A stretch of DNA of 64,000 nucleotides from NCBI GenBank assembly GCA_964430305.1, contig CAYSEX010000002.1, positions 20,895 through 84,894 on the forward strand. The letters run 5' to 3'. The translations under genes were made by a program, and so were the position numbers. This DNA comes from CAIZGX01 sp964430305 (GTDB taxonomy: Bacteria > Bacteroidota > Bacteroidia > Flavobacteriales_D > Sanyastnellaceae). The notes under the pieces were generated by a model. That model searched no databases. It was not told where the DNA came from and saw only the letters and a program-made list of their open reading frames with translations. Positions 1 to 8,614 of the stretch are shown here, piece by piece. Positions within the stretch are counted from its first letter, which is position 1; each line of letters begins with the position of its first letter.

Positions 1-225
1 ATCCAAATAAGTATTTACAGCACCACATTCTATGATGCATTAGGCCAAGATGTATTCAACTTTGCTTGGACAGATTCTGGAGTCTCTTCTGACTACGTAA
101 GTGAAGTGATATCTGAATCCATAGCCGTTCCTATTGAATTGAAAGAGGATATTGTAGAGAAATTTCTGAATTTTAAGAGTTCATTTTTTATTGAGCGCAA
201 CCAGGTTTTTCAGGAATACAGATAG
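1..225 (+). CDS. C-terminal end of an unrecognised protein (5' truncated by window)
   Basis: The frame is open from the first base and ends at TAG 223-225, giving the last 74 residues of a protein whose start lies outside the window. The fragment is acidic in its middle and ends in ERNQVFQEYR. No motif, membrane segment or sorting signal is visible and I do not recognise the family. The 73 bases between its stop and the next gene hold that gene's promoter and no obvious terminator. That it is coding rests only on the open frame and the amino-acid mix. Confidence 0.55.
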   Translation: MQISIYSTTFYDALGQDVFNFAWTDSGVSSDYVSEVISESIAVPIELKEDIVEKFLNFKSSFFIERNQVFQEYR

Positions 226-273
226 TGACTGATTTTTGATGCAACGAATTGATTTTGTGGGTAGTCTTTTTCA

Positions 274-281
274 TATATTTG
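274..281 (+). promoter_or_regulatory. Bacteroidota -7 element (TATATTTG) for the T9SS cargo gene at 299
   Basis: TATATTTG fits the Bacteroidota consensus TAnnTTTG exactly and lies 17 bases before the ATG at 299. A possible -33 TTG is at 249-251 (spacer 22, slightly long). The same octamer is used before 30745, 39988 (minus strand) and 40085. Confidence 0.5.
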
Positions 282-298
282 TTAGTGACCATTAATTC

Positions 299-2089
299 AT
301 GAAAAAGAATATACTCATCTTGTTGGCTTGTTTGTCAGTAGTTTTTGCAAACGCTCAAAGCACTTCAACCACTGCAACGTTAATTACACCGGGAGATTTC
401 CTACCTACTATTACTGGGCTCCCTCAGAGTAGTTTTGTAAACCATTGTTTGGTCTCTGGATCTGGTCAAACAACAACCAGCTGTGCAACTACTCTTACTG
501 ATTTGCGTTGGTTTAGATTTACCGTTCCAGCCGGAATTCCAAGTGCCTCAGTAAAAATTACAGTAGTACCAACAGGATTTGATGCGATTATTGATTTTTA
601 TGCAGGAACAGCGGCGGCGCCGGTTTTTCGTGAATGTTCCAACGCAGTTGCAGGAAACTCAACTGAAATACTCAGAACTACGTGGGCGACGAATCCAGTT
701 GTTCCTGGCACAGAATATTATTTTCGTGTAAGTTCAACCACGGATGTGGCTAGTGGTTGTTTTGACGTCAAAGTTGAATATTATCCAACGGCGTTTGTAA
801 ATGCCTCTCCAAATCCAACTTCAGATTTGGGAATGCCAGGATACAAGGCCAATCAATTTTTAAAACGAAATTACCCGAATGCCGCAACACCTAATGCACT
901 TGTTCAAAATACACGATTTAGGGTTGTGAATACTACAGACGGTAGCATCACTTGTACCGGTCTTATCACAGGTTCTGCTGACCAACTATTAATTTATAGT
1001 ATTCCGTGCATGTGCTATGGAAATAATTACAATGTGTGGGTAGAATTGCGAATAGATGGACATTGGTGCGGAGAAGGTCCTTTGAGACAGGTCAACATGG
1101 AGGCTTCTCCAACAAATGCAATATCAAACGCGGCGTGTCAAACTCAAACCTTATTATCTGGGGTTTTAACAACGGGTTATTATGGCACCGCAGCCCAGAT
1201 AGAATGGGAATTTTCATCAAGTGGAACTGTTGTAGCAACTGTTCAAACAGCCCCAGGAGCCACAAACATTCAGCTCTATAATCCAGGTTTAACATGCTTA
1301 CGCTATAATCGAATTTATTCAGTTCGTGTGAGAATGAGATATTGCAACGTATGGGGTGACTGGAGCGCACCTTATTGCCTAATCACAGCACCTATACCAT
1401 ATCTAACAGTTACAGGTCCCCCAGCCACGGGTTACCCAAACATATGTGGAACCACAATTTCTCAATATTATTTCGCATATACCCAGTATGTTCAAGGTGC
1501 AAGTCAGTACATCTGGCAGGTAGCTCAAGTAAATCCAACTGCCCCAAATGTGCCACTAGCACCCGCTGTGGTGACTACTACGACCAATGAAATTTTAAAT
1601 CTTGCAACCCAAGGGTTAACTCCAGGACTAAGCTACAGAATCGCGGTTAAGCCGAGGTTAACTTCATGTAATAATCCTCAAGAAGGTGATTATGGTCAAT
1701 TCTGTGTAGTTACTATTGCAGGCGGAGCTGCACCAAATTCAAGTTCAAGTATGGATGTAAATACAGAAGATAATGTAGAAGGAAATGCTGACCGAAATAT
1801 GGAACTACCTATGGATATTGATCAACAGGGAAATGTTGCAGTAATTCGTTTTCAAGGCATAGATGAGAAAATGATTACTGTTCGATTTTTGAACGAAGCG
1901 GTTCTTGGTAAAGGTCGAATTGAAATTGTGAGTATGTCTGGGCAAATTGTTTATGCTGCAGATGTTTATTCAGAGTCATTAGATCAATTAATCCAATTGC
2001 CGCTGCCTCTGCAATGTGCTACTGGCTTGTATCTTGTAAGAGTACAAACAGAGAAGGGCAGCACTACTGAGAAATTTTATTTGAATTAA
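299..2089 (+). CDS. Secreted protein with degenerate T9SS C-terminal region
   Basis: 596 residues. A signal peptide (MKKNILILLACLSVVFANAQ, cleavage near residue 20) is followed by a cysteine-containing, Thr/Ser-rich extracellular region of beta-sandwich character. The last ~80 residues (GRIEIVSMSGQIVY ... GLYLVRVQTEKGSTTEKFYLN) have the form of a type A T9SS sorting domain, but the usual YPNP entry motif is missing. Residues ~180-475 resemble the C-terminal half of the 949-residue protein at 35308-38157 (shared features include an NxRFRV/YRYEF strand, WEWEF-like strands and GATYSVRTRP/GLSYRIAVKP), so the two are probably distant paralogues. Inference: exported through the outer membrane and displayed at the cell surface; cargo function unknown. 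Its TAA interlocks with the stop of the convergent gene (TTAA at 2086-2089). Confidence 0.8.
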   Translation: MKKNILILLACLSVVFANAQSTSTTATLITPGDFLPTITGLPQSSFVNHCLVSGSGQTTTSCATTLTDLRWFRFTVPAGIPSASVKITVVPTGFDAIIDFYAGTAAAPVFRECSNAVAGNSTEILRTTWATNPVVPGTEYYFRVSSTTDVASGCFDVKVEYYPTAFVNASPNPTSDLGMPGYKANQFLKRNYPNAATPNALVQNTRFRVVNTTDGSITCTGLITGSADQLLIYSIPCMCYGNNYNVWVELRIDGHWCGEGPLRQVNMEASPTNAISNAACQTQTLLSGVLTTGYYGTAAQIEWEFSSSGTVVATVQTAPGATNIQLYNPGLTCLRYNRIYSVRVRMRYCNVWGDWSAPYCLITAPIPYLTVTGPPATGYPNICGTTISQYYFAYTQYVQGASQYIWQVAQVNPTAPNVPLAPAVVTTTTNEILNLATQGLTPGLSYRIAVKPRLTSCNNPQEGDYGQFCVVTIAGGAAPNSSSSMDVNTEDNVEGNADRNMELPMDIDQQGNVAVIRFQGIDEKMITVRFLNEAVLGKGRIEIVSMSGQIVYAADVYSESLDQLIQLPLPLQCATGLYLVRVQTEKGSTTEKFYLN

Positions 2090-2856
2090 CCTTGGTGTTT
2101 GCTTCTCAGATTATCTCGAATCTCTTGCATGAAGTCACTTGCGAAAACGAAGTTTTCTAGGTTTCTATTTTCAGAATGAATAAGCTCATTCGAGCTTCCT
2201 TGCCATTCTACCATGCCATTATGAATGAAATTGATTCTATCACCAATTTCCATAACTGAATTCATATCATGGCTTACCACAACAGTTGTTGTTCCTAATT
2301 CGTAAGTTAATTCTCGAATAAGCTTGTCAATTACCAAGGAAGTCTCAGGATCTAAACCCGAGTTAGGCTCATCAACAAAAAGATATTTCGGGTTCATGAC
2401 AATTGCTCGAGCAATTCCAGTCCGCTTTTTCATTCCCCCTGAAAGTTCAGACGGATAAAGATGGTTTTTATCTTTCAGATTAACACGTTCGAGACAAGAA
2501 TTTACAAGGTTCATTTTTTCTTTCTTACTTAGGTTCGTGAACATGTTCAATGGAAATAGAACATTCTCTTCAACGGTCATAGAATCAAATAATGCTGCCC
2601 CTTGAAATAACATACCCATTTGTTGCCTCAACGACCTGCGATCGTCTTCAGACATGGTTAAAAAGTTCACTCCGTTATAATTGAGTTCACCAGTATCGGG
2701 CTCGAAAAGTCCAACCATACACTTGGTGAGTACGGATTTACCCTGGCCACTTCTACCAATAATGAAATTTACATTTCTTGGATAAAAATCAATGGTGATA
2801 TCCTTCAATACAGACTGATCACGAAATGATTTGCTGAGATTTTTGACTTGAATCAT
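2086..2856 (-). CDS. mlaF: MlaF-like ABC transporter ATP-binding protein
   Basis: 256 residues. Visible motifs: Walker A GRSGQGKS (34-41), signature LSGGM (138-142), Walker B YLFVDEP with catalytic Glu (158-164), and the switch His in VSHD (196). The sequence is of the Mla/Ttg2A type, the ATPase of retrograde phospholipid transport between outer and inner membrane. The upstream gene encodes the MlaE permease and overlaps by 4 bases (ATGA), so the two are translated together. No MlaD (MCE-domain) gene is adjacent here, unlike in many Gram-negative operons; it may lie elsewhere. The stop overlaps that of the convergent cargo gene. Confidence 0.9.
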   Translation of the reverse strand: MIQVKNLSKSFRDQSVLKDITIDFYPRNVNFIIGRSGQGKSVLTKCMVGLFEPDTGELNYNGVNFLTMSEDDRRSLRQQMGMLFQGAALFDSMTVEENVLFPLNMFTNLSKKEKMNLVNSCLERVNLKDKNHLYPSELSGGMKKRTGIARAIVMNPKYLFVDEPNSGLDPETSLVIDKLIRELTYELGTTTVVVSHDMNSVMEIGDRINFIHNGMVEWQGSSNELIHSENRNLENFVFASDFMQEIRDNLRSKHQG

Positions 2857-3596
2857 AGAAGTAAGAGTTGAGTCAAAATATAGTTAGCAACCATAACAGC
2901 CACCATGCTGTATACCACGCCTTTTGTGCTACTCTTTCCAACTTCGAGTGCACCTCCATTGGCATAATAACCGTGGAATGCAGGGATAGTGGTCAAAATA
3001 AAAGCGAAAAATAAAGTTTTTATTAGGCTGTATATGACCCCGTAAATCTGAAAATCATATTGAATACCATAGATGAAGTCTGTAAGCGAAACAATGTTGG
3101 TTAATACTGCAATGAGCGCCCCTGCACCTATTCCAATGAACATGGCCAACAGAACTAGGAAGGGCAGAATAAATAGTGCAGCAATTAATTTTGGTAAAAT
3201 GAGATAGCTGGCAGAGTTAACCCCCATAATATCCAAGGCATCTATTTGCTCGCTAATGCGCATAGTTCCTATCTCAGAAGCAATATTGCTACCCACTTTT
3301 CCTGCTAATACTAAAGCTACAATAGTCGAAGAAAATTCATAAATCATGGTTTGCTTCGTAGTATATCCCACTGTCCACTTTGGAATCCATCCACTTTCAA
3401 TATTGGAAGCCGTTTGGAGAGCTACAACTGCTCCCATGAAGAAAGCCAATAGTGCAACTATGCCCACAGATTGTACGCCAATCTTCATCATCTCTTCTGT
3501 GATGAGCGGATAATAAATACGTTTCTTTTCCGGACGCGAAAATACCCTGCGCATCAATAGAGCATATTTACCAAAACTCTCAAGTACACCTGCCAT
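2853..3596 (-). CDS. mlaE: MlaE family ABC transporter permease
   Basis: 247 residues, the usual length for MlaE. About five to six hydrophobic segments are visible (around residues 40-62, 85-105, 140-175, 190-210 and 225-245), with the family region SEIGTMRISEQIDALDIMGV between them. In the known system MlaE forms the inner-membrane channel of the MlaFEDB phospholipid transporter. It is the first gene of a two-gene operon with mlaF. A TAAGTTTG element on this strand (3601-3608) sits 4 bases before the ATG, which would give an almost leaderless transcript. Confidence 0.9.
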   Translation of the reverse strand: MAGVLESFGKYALLMRRVFSRPEKKRIYYPLITEEMMKIGVQSVGIVALLAFFMGAVVALQTASNIESGWIPKWTVGYTTKQTMIYEFSSTIVALVLAGKVGSNIASEIGTMRISEQIDALDIMGVNSASYLILPKLIAALFILPFLVLLAMFIGIGAGALIAVLTNIVSLTDFIYGIQYDFQIYGVIYSLIKTLFFAFILTTIPAFHGYYANGGALEVGKSSTKGVVYSMVAVMVANYILTQLLLL

Positions 3597-3600
3597 GCAA

Positions 3601-3608
3601 CAAACTTA
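3601..3608 (-). promoter_or_regulatory. -7 element (TAAGTTTG) for mlaE-mlaF
   Basis: Reverse complement of CAAACTTA; exact match to TAnnTTTG, ending 4 bases before the mlaE ATG (3596). A TTC-like -33 is near 3628-3630 (spacer 19) but is not a consensus TTG. If used, transcription would start at or within a base or two of the start codon. Confidence 0.4.
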
Positions 3609-3680
3609 ATCATCATTTACATTCATTGAAAGATAGAATCTTTTTTTCTTTTGCATCGTTGTAATTCGTACATTCGTTTT

Positions 3681-3842
3681 ATGAAGAAAAGTCTCGTTTT
3701 CCTATTGGCAAGTTTCCTTCTTTTTTCTATTGGTTGTGCAACAGAAAAGCCGAATTATTCTGGCAAACAAAAGCACAAAAAACAATATTCTCACAAGAAA
3801 AAATTGAGTAAAAAAGATTGTGACTGTCCTTCTTTTGACTAA
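3681..3842 (+). CDS. Small lysine-rich lipoprotein (hypothetical)
   Basis: 53 residues from ATG 3681; an upstream in-frame ATG (3651) would add ten residues before the signal sequence and is unlikely. MKKSLVFLLASFLLFSIGC is a lipoprotein signal peptide with the lipobox cysteine at residue 19. The mature part is only ~35 residues, very rich in Lys and His (KQKHKKQYSHKKKLSKKD) and ends in CDCPSFD. It is followed after 5 bases by the SprT-like gene and may be cotranscribed with it. Inference: a small positively charged periplasmic or outer-membrane lipoprotein. Function unknown. Confidence 0.65.
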   Translation: MKKSLVFLLASFLLFSIGCATEKPNYSGKQKHKKQYSHKKKLSKKDCDCPSFD

Positions 3843-3847
3843 CATTC

Positions 3848-4474
3848 ATGGCTCATAAAACAACTGCTTTGGAGCAGGCGTTAACTCCTTTTCTGCCAGG
3901 TGGAAGCGTAGAGCAAGTATGTGCTTTATTACGCGAACATCCACATGATTTAGTCATTACAAAAGGAAGAGTAACCAAACATGGGGATTTTAGATATGTT
4001 CCAGGCGAGCGATACAAAATTACCATTAATCACAATCTTAACAGATATGCTTTTCTAATTACGCTCATTCACGAACTAGCACATTTGCTTTGTCATGCTC
4101 GATATGGATCCAAAGTAAAGCCGCATGGTGTGGAATGGAAAATGTGCTTCCAAGAGTTGATGAGACCATTTTTGAAAACGTCAATACTGCCTTTAGATAT
4201 TGAGCAAAGTTTATCACAATACTTAAACAACCCACTGGCCTCTACATGCTCAGATATTGAGCTATACAAAACATTGTCCTTGTATGATAGAAAATCTCAT
4301 GAGCAAATAGTTTTGGTGGAAGATGTTCTTGAAGAACAAGAATTTCTCTATGGCAAGGAACGGAGACATTTTATTCGAAAAGAAAAAAGAAGAACCCGTA
4401 TACGTTGTATTGAAAAAAGTTCTGGCGCAGAATACCTCTTTCCTGCCGTTGCCAAAGTTTTCCGATTAAGCTAG
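3848..4474 (+). CDS. SprT-like zinc metalloprotease domain protein
   Basis: 208 residues. The core is a SprT-like domain: zinc-binding and catalytic HELAH at 75-79, with a probable third ligand His93 in KPHGVEWKMC. The second half is charged and basic (KERRHFIRKEKRRTRIRC), as in other SprT-like proteins where a C-terminal zinc ribbon or DNA-contacting tail occurs; no clear four-cysteine ribbon is seen here. SPRTN relatives in eukaryotes cut DNA-protein crosslinks; the bacterial role is not well defined. Its 3' end overlaps the convergent proline dehydrogenase gene by 9 bases. Confidence 0.85.
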   Translation: MAHKTTALEQALTPFLPGGSVEQVCALLREHPHDLVITKGRVTKHGDFRYVPGERYKITINHNLNRYAFLITLIHELAHLLCHARYGSKVKPHGVEWKMCFQELMRPFLKTSILPLDIEQSLSQYLNNPLASTCSDIELYKTLSLYDRKSHEQIVLVEDVLEEQEFLYGKERRHFIRKEKRRTRIRCIEKSSGAEYLFPAVAKVFRLS

Positions 4475-5638
4475 TTTTCTTCGTTGCTTTTCTTTCAAAA
4501 TAAGAGAGAGCTCCCTTCCCGTTTGTCCTTTTACACTCGTATTTTCTTGAGCCCTACGCAATAAATAGGGCATAACCTCTTTAATTGGGCCGTAGGGTAG
4601 ATACTTTGCAACATTGAATCCTGCGTGGCTGAGGTTGTAGCTGATGTGATCACTCATTCCAAATAGTTGTGCAAAAAACACGCGTTTATCACTTCGATCA
4701 ATCCCTCTTTTTTCCATTTCAAGTGCCAATAACATTGAGCTTTCTTCATTATGCGATCCGCAACAAATGGCAAAATCAGAGATGTGATCTAACGTATAAG
4801 CAATAGCGGCGTTGAAATCATGATCAGTAGCCTCTTTAGTAGGTTGTATGGGGTCTAGGTAGTTTAATTCTACTGCACGCTTTCTCTCCTTTTCCATGTA
4901 AGCGCCTCGAACAAGTTTAACAGCAGTAACGCATGCATGTGACTTTAGTTTATGGTGAAGCTGTTTTAAATAAGCCAACCGATCATGTCTATAGAGCTGT
5001 ACAGTTTGATAAACTATAGGTGCTTTTTTATTGAATTCAAGCATCATGTTTTCCACTAAGGTATCAATCGCATCTTGTATCCAAGAATCTTCAGCGTCAA
5101 TGAAAAGGGCAACACCACGCTGATGCGCCTCAAAACATATTCTATGAACTCTTGTTTGAGCGGCAATCCAAGATGCATTTTCAAGTTCAGTTAGTGATAG
5201 TCCAGCATTTACTTTTTCTAATAATGAAAACTGACAAACCCCTGTTATTTTGAATACACTGAACGGAATGAAGGTTTTGTCTTTTGCTGCTTCTATAGTT
5301 GCAATAATTTCCAAGGTGGTTTTTTCAAAATCAGACTCATCTTCTTTTCCTTCAACACTATAATCTAAAATTGATCCCACTTGGCTTTTTGCAAGTGTTT
5401 CAGCAGATTTCAAACTTTCTTGTATGTTCGTTCCGCCGCAAAATTGAGCGAAAATATTTTTTCGAATCATCCAACCAAATGGGATTCTCAATTTTATGGC
5501 TGCACTCACTAAAAATGCCCCCAATTTCACCATAGATGGCGAGCCAATTATTCGAAACAACCAATAAGATTGATTCAATTTTCTGTTGTCTTTGTGAGAA
5601 AAGGCAACCTCTGTATTTTCGAAATTCACAGTTTGCAT
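4466..5638 (-). CDS. Proline dehydrogenase
   Basis: About 390 residues from ATG 5638 (MQTVNFENTEVAF), the conserved start of the Bacteroidota family; a further upstream ATG at 5683 would run through the promoter and is rejected. Family marks: FAQFCGG near the N-terminus, LVRGAYMEKERKRA (active-site Arg/Lys strand), CGSHNEES, and the C-terminal RRAQENTSVKGQTGRE, where the paired Arg bind the proline carboxylate. The enzyme oxidises L-proline to pyrroline-5-carboxylate with FAD and passes electrons to the respiratory chain. It is a stand-alone enzyme, not the PutA fusion with P5C dehydrogenase. Divergently placed from the dipeptidase gene, which could supply proline; that link is inference. Confidence 0.92.
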   Translation of the reverse strand: MQTVNFENTEVAFSHKDNRKLNQSYWLFRIIGSPSMVKLGAFLVSAAIKLRIPFGWMIRKNIFAQFCGGTNIQESLKSAETLAKSQVGSILDYSVEGKEDESDFEKTTLEIIATIEAAKDKTFIPFSVFKITGVCQFSLLEKVNAGLSLTELENASWIAAQTRVHRICFEAHQRGVALFIDAEDSWIQDAIDTLVENMMLEFNKKAPIVYQTVQLYRHDRLAYLKQLHHKLKSHACVTAVKLVRGAYMEKERKRAVELNYLDPIQPTKEATDHDFNAAIAYTLDHISDFAICCGSHNEESSMLLALEMEKRGIDRSDKRVFFAQLFGMSDHISYNLSHAGFNVAKYLPYGPIKEVMPYLLRRAQENTSVKGQTGRELSLILKEKQRRKLA

Positions 5639-5644
5639 GCGAGG

Positions 5645-5652
5645 CAAAGATA
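5645..5652 (-). promoter_or_regulatory. -7 element (TATCTTTG) for proline dehydrogenase
   Basis: Reverse complement of CAAAGATA; exact TAnnTTTG, 6 bases before the ATG at 5638. It supports 5638 as the start, because the longer reading frame would overlap the promoter. No good -33 TTG at 19 bases was found. Confidence 0.4.
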
Positions 5653-5681
5653 ATTGTATCTTGCACCCAAATTTATAACCC

Positions 5682-7061
5682 ATGAAAGCTGCACAAGATT
5701 TTATTCAAGCAAATAAAGATCGTTTTTTGGAAGAACTTTTTCATTTGCTGCGCATTCCAAGTGTAAGTGCTGATCCGAATTATACACAAGATGTGGCACA
5801 TTGTGCGAATGAAGTAGCCAGATTCATGATTGAAGCTGGGGCTGATGCAGTTGAAGTTTGTCCAACTGCTGGTCATCCAATTGTATATGGTGAGAAAATG
5901 GTAGATCCTACTTTGCCCACGGTATTGGTATACGGACATTACGATGTTCAACCGGCTGACCCTATTGACTTGTGGCATACTCCACCTTTTGAACCAACCA
6001 TTAAAAAAACTGAAATCCATCCAGAGGGTGCCATTTTCGCCCGAGGAGCTTGTGATGACAAAGGACAATTTTTCATGCATTTGAAGGCATTTGAGGCTAT
6101 GAATAAAACCAACTCTTTGCCATGCAATGTGAAATTTATGATCGAAGGAGAAGAAGAAATTGGTTCCGATCACCTAGGTGAGTTTTGCAAGCAGAACAAA
6201 CAGAAATTAAAGGCAGATGTTGTGCTCATTTCAGATACAAGTGTCATTGCAAATGATACCCCAAGTATCGATTGCGGTCTAAGAGGGTTAAGTTATTTGG
6301 AGGTGGAAGTTACAGGAGCAAACAGAGATTTACATAGTGGAGTATACGGAGGTGCAGTTGCTAATCCGATTAATGTTTTAGCGAAAATGATTGCTTCAAT
6401 GCATGATGAAAATAACCATATAACAATTCCAGGATTTTATGATAAAGTAATGGAGTTAACTGAATCTGAGCGTGCTGATTTGAATAAGGCGCCATTCAGC
6501 GAAGAAGCGTATAAAAAAGAATTGGACATTGATGCGGTTTATGGTGAAAAGGGATACACTACGTTTGAAAGAACCGGTGTTCGTCCAACTTTAGATTGCA
6601 ATGGTATTTGGGGAGGATACATTGGCGAAGGGTCAAAAACGGTATTGCCATCAAAAGCCTTTGCGAAGATCTCGATGCGTTTGGTGCCGAATCAAACTAC
6701 TGAGGAAATAACAGAAATATTTTCAAATCATTTTAAATCCATTGCACCAGCAGGTGTGCGGGTGGAAGTAAGACCTCATCACGGTGGAAATCCTGTAGTT
6801 ACTCCTACTGACAGCAAGGCATACATGGCAGCTAGTTTTGCCATGGAGCAGACCTACGGTAAAAAGCCTATTCCAACAAGAGGAGGCGGTTCAATTCCAA
6901 TTGTAGCCATGTTTGAAAGTGAATTGGGATTGAAATCAGTGCTCATGGGATTTGGGCTTGATTCAGACGCTCTTCATTCCCCGAATGAACATTATGGTTT
7001 GTTCAATTATTACCGGGGAATAGAGACTATACCGTATTTTTTCGAGAAGTTTGCGAAATAA
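5682..7061 (+). CDS. M20 family dipeptidase
   Basis: 459 residues, normal for the M20 CNDP/carnosinase-like dipeptidases. Visible metal ligands and motifs: YGHYDVQPADP (His86, Asp88), FARGACDDKGQ (bridging Asp near 125), IEGEEEIGSDH (catalytic Glu and ligand Glu around 157-159), and a C-terminal SPNEHY with the last His. A dimerisation (lid) domain occupies roughly 205-370. No signal peptide, so cytoplasmic. It hydrolyses dipeptides using two metal ions. The ATG overlaps the 5' leader region of the divergent proline dehydrogenase. Confidence 0.9.
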   Translation: MKAAQDFIQANKDRFLEELFHLLRIPSVSADPNYTQDVAHCANEVARFMIEAGADAVEVCPTAGHPIVYGEKMVDPTLPTVLVYGHYDVQPADPIDLWHTPPFEPTIKKTEIHPEGAIFARGACDDKGQFFMHLKAFEAMNKTNSLPCNVKFMIEGEEEIGSDHLGEFCKQNKQKLKADVVLISDTSVIANDTPSIDCGLRGLSYLEVEVTGANRDLHSGVYGGAVANPINVLAKMIASMHDENNHITIPGFYDKVMELTESERADLNKAPFSEEAYKKELDIDAVYGEKGYTTFERTGVRPTLDCNGIWGGYIGEGSKTVLPSKAFAKISMRLVPNQTTEEITEIFSNHFKSIAPAGVRVEVRPHHGGNPVVTPTDSKAYMAASFAMEQTYGKKPIPTRGGGSIPIVAMFESELGLKSVLMGFGLDSDALHSPNEHYGLFNYYRGIETIPYFFEKFAK

Positions 7062-7087
7062 AAGTGAAGTAGTGGTGTTGCAGTAAT

Positions 7088-7558
7088 ATGAGTCGATTTA
7101 TTTTCAGAGGGGTAATGCTCTTGTTCATCCTAATTTTTTCAGGATGCTCTATTTATGAAGATGTTAAAGTAGGAAAGTTAAACTCTGTAGACATCAGCTC
7201 TATCAAGGGAAATCAAGTGAACGCAACATTGAATTTTCAAATTGAAAATCCAAATCCGTATGCGATTACGCTTTTTGAATCGGATGTTCTATTGAAAATA
7301 GATGGTATTCCGGCAGGAACAATAATGCTGCTAGAACCGGTAAAGATTTCAAAAAAATCCAACACAACCATTCCCATTCAAGTGACAACTGAGATGAATG
7401 AATTAGAATCAATTCTAGGAAATGCAATGGCACTCATGTTCAAACCTGAGATTCGAATAGAGGCTGGTGGATATGTAAAAGCGAAAGGGCTGGGATTTGT
7501 GAAAAATGTACCTGTTCAATTTGAAAAGAGAATCAGTAAGAACCAAATAAGTCAATGA
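7088..7558 (+). CDS. LEA type 2 family lipoprotein
   Basis: 156 residues. N-terminal lipoprotein signal with lipobox FSGC (Cys20). The mature domain contains NATLNFQIENPNPYAITL, the hallmark of the LEA_2/WHy fold, a small beta-sandwich found in desiccation-related and periplasmic proteins. Probably anchored to the inner face of the outer membrane. It follows the dipeptidase by 26 bases and may be cotranscribed with it. Its 3' end overlaps the convergent HAD gene by 26 bases. The biological role in bacteria is not established. Confidence 0.8.
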   Translation: MSRFIFRGVMLLFILIFSGCSIYEDVKVGKLNSVDISSIKGNQVNATLNFQIENPNPYAITLFESDVLLKIDGIPAGTIMLLEPVKISKKSNTTIPIQVTTEMNELESILGNAMALMFKPEIRIEAGGYVKAKGLGFVKNVPVQFEKRISKNQISQ

Positions 7559-8174
7559 AATAAGGCGCTAAAGTCTCAGATGGCATATTGTTGGGATCAT
7601 GCAAAATTCCAATAAGTCCTGCCTCCTTGGCCCCTAAAACATGCTGCAGAGAATCGTCAATAAAAATGGTGTGTTTTGGATTGAGCTGATGCAGTTGGCA
7701 TAAGTGAAGAAATGATTCAGCATGTGGTTTACGCATTCCTAAATTTTGACTGTAATGAACGTGTTCAAAGGCGTCATAGAATTGAGATAGCCCATAACTT
7801 TTCTCAATATCTTGTTCGAAAATAGCGCTGTGAATTGCATTGGTATTGCTGAAAAGAAATGTTCTTACGCCACTTTTTTTTAGTGTATGTATGAAGGACA
7901 TACGCTCTGGTAAAAATTGAAGAAGTATGCTGTTCCATGCCTCTTGAATTTGAGCAAGTGAAGCATTTGGAAGAAAGCTTGATAATTGAGAGTAAAAATC
8001 GGTTGCACTTATGCGACCAGTTTCTAGATCATCAAATAAGGAGGATTGACTTGCTTTAGAATATAACTCTTCAAACTCAACTAAACCAAGGTTAGCAAAA
8101 GCTTTAACAGGAGCTTTGTAATCGATTTCATACAAAACTCCTCCGAAATCAAAAATGACGGCCTCTATTTTCAT
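7533..8174 (-). CDS. HAD family hydrolase
   Basis: 213 residues. HAD motif I is IFDFGGVLY (nucleophile Asp9; the second Asp is replaced by Gly, as in the YihX/epoxide-hydrolase-N subgroup), motif II FLFSNTN, motif III Lys in MRKPHAESF, motif IV FIDDS. The helical cap lies between motifs I and II (C1 type). Likely a cytoplasmic sugar-phosphate or small-phosphoester phosphatase; the exact substrate cannot be read from sequence. Confidence 0.87.
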   Translation of the reverse strand: MKIEAVIFDFGGVLYEIDYKAPVKAFANLGLVEFEELYSKASQSSLFDDLETGRISATDFYSQLSSFLPNASLAQIQEAWNSILLQFLPERMSFIHTLKKSGVRTFLFSNTNAIHSAIFEQDIEKSYGLSQFYDAFEHVHYSQNLGMRKPHAESFLHLCQLHQLNPKHTIFIDDSLQHVLGAKEAGLIGILHDPNNMPSETLAPYFIDLFGSY

Positions 8175-8192
8175 GGGCCGAAGTTAAAAAGA

Positions 8193-8546
8193 TTAGGCGC
8201 CTAATTTTTCACCAGTTTTCGCTTCGTAGAGAGCTTTTAAAAGGGCATACTTTTCTTTTAAATCTCCTAGTTCTCTTCTAACTGAAACTAAATCACTACC
8301 TATGGTTTCATAGTTCACTTCCGTTTCACCTCCCGGAGCATCAGCGGTAACCAATTTTTTCGAGTAGATTGCGAAAAAATCAGTGTCCAAAGCTTTCGAC
8401 AAATCAAATAAGAGGTCGGAATCAACAGAGTTTCTTTTATAAATACCGTAGATATTTTGCTTCGAAGTGTTAATGATTTTAGCCAATTCAGTGGGGCCAA
8501 GACGTAGGTCTTTCGCTCTATTTTTTATTTTGTCTCCAATATGCAT
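8193..8546 (-). CDS. XRE-family helix-turn-helix regulator
   Basis: 117 residues. An N-terminal HTH_3-type domain (about 4-60; GPTELAKIINTSKQNIYGIYKR is the turn and recognition helix) is followed by a linker with ADAPGGETE and a C-terminal helix with heptad character (DLVSVRRELGDLKEKYALLKALYEAK), likely a dimerising coiled coil. Such short regulators are common next to housekeeping genes in Bacteroidota. The target is unknown. It lies between the HU/SPOR gene and the HAD gene, all on the minus strand. Confidence 0.82.
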   Translation of the reverse strand: MHIGDKIKNRAKDLRLGPTELAKIINTSKQNIYGIYKRNSVDSDLLFDLSKALDTDFFAIYSKKLVTADAPGGETEVNYETIGSDLVSVRRELGDLKEKYALLKALYEAKTGEKLGA

Positions 8547-8614
8547 AGTTCGTGATTAATCTGTATCCATTACAAAGCAAATCTGAAACCGGGGAGGGAC
8601 TTCTAAAAAAAATG

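Noticed and set aside
5639..5683. Longer start for proline dehydrogenase
   Set aside because: It would run through the TATCTTTG element and overlap the dipeptidase start; the conserved N-terminus begins at 5638.
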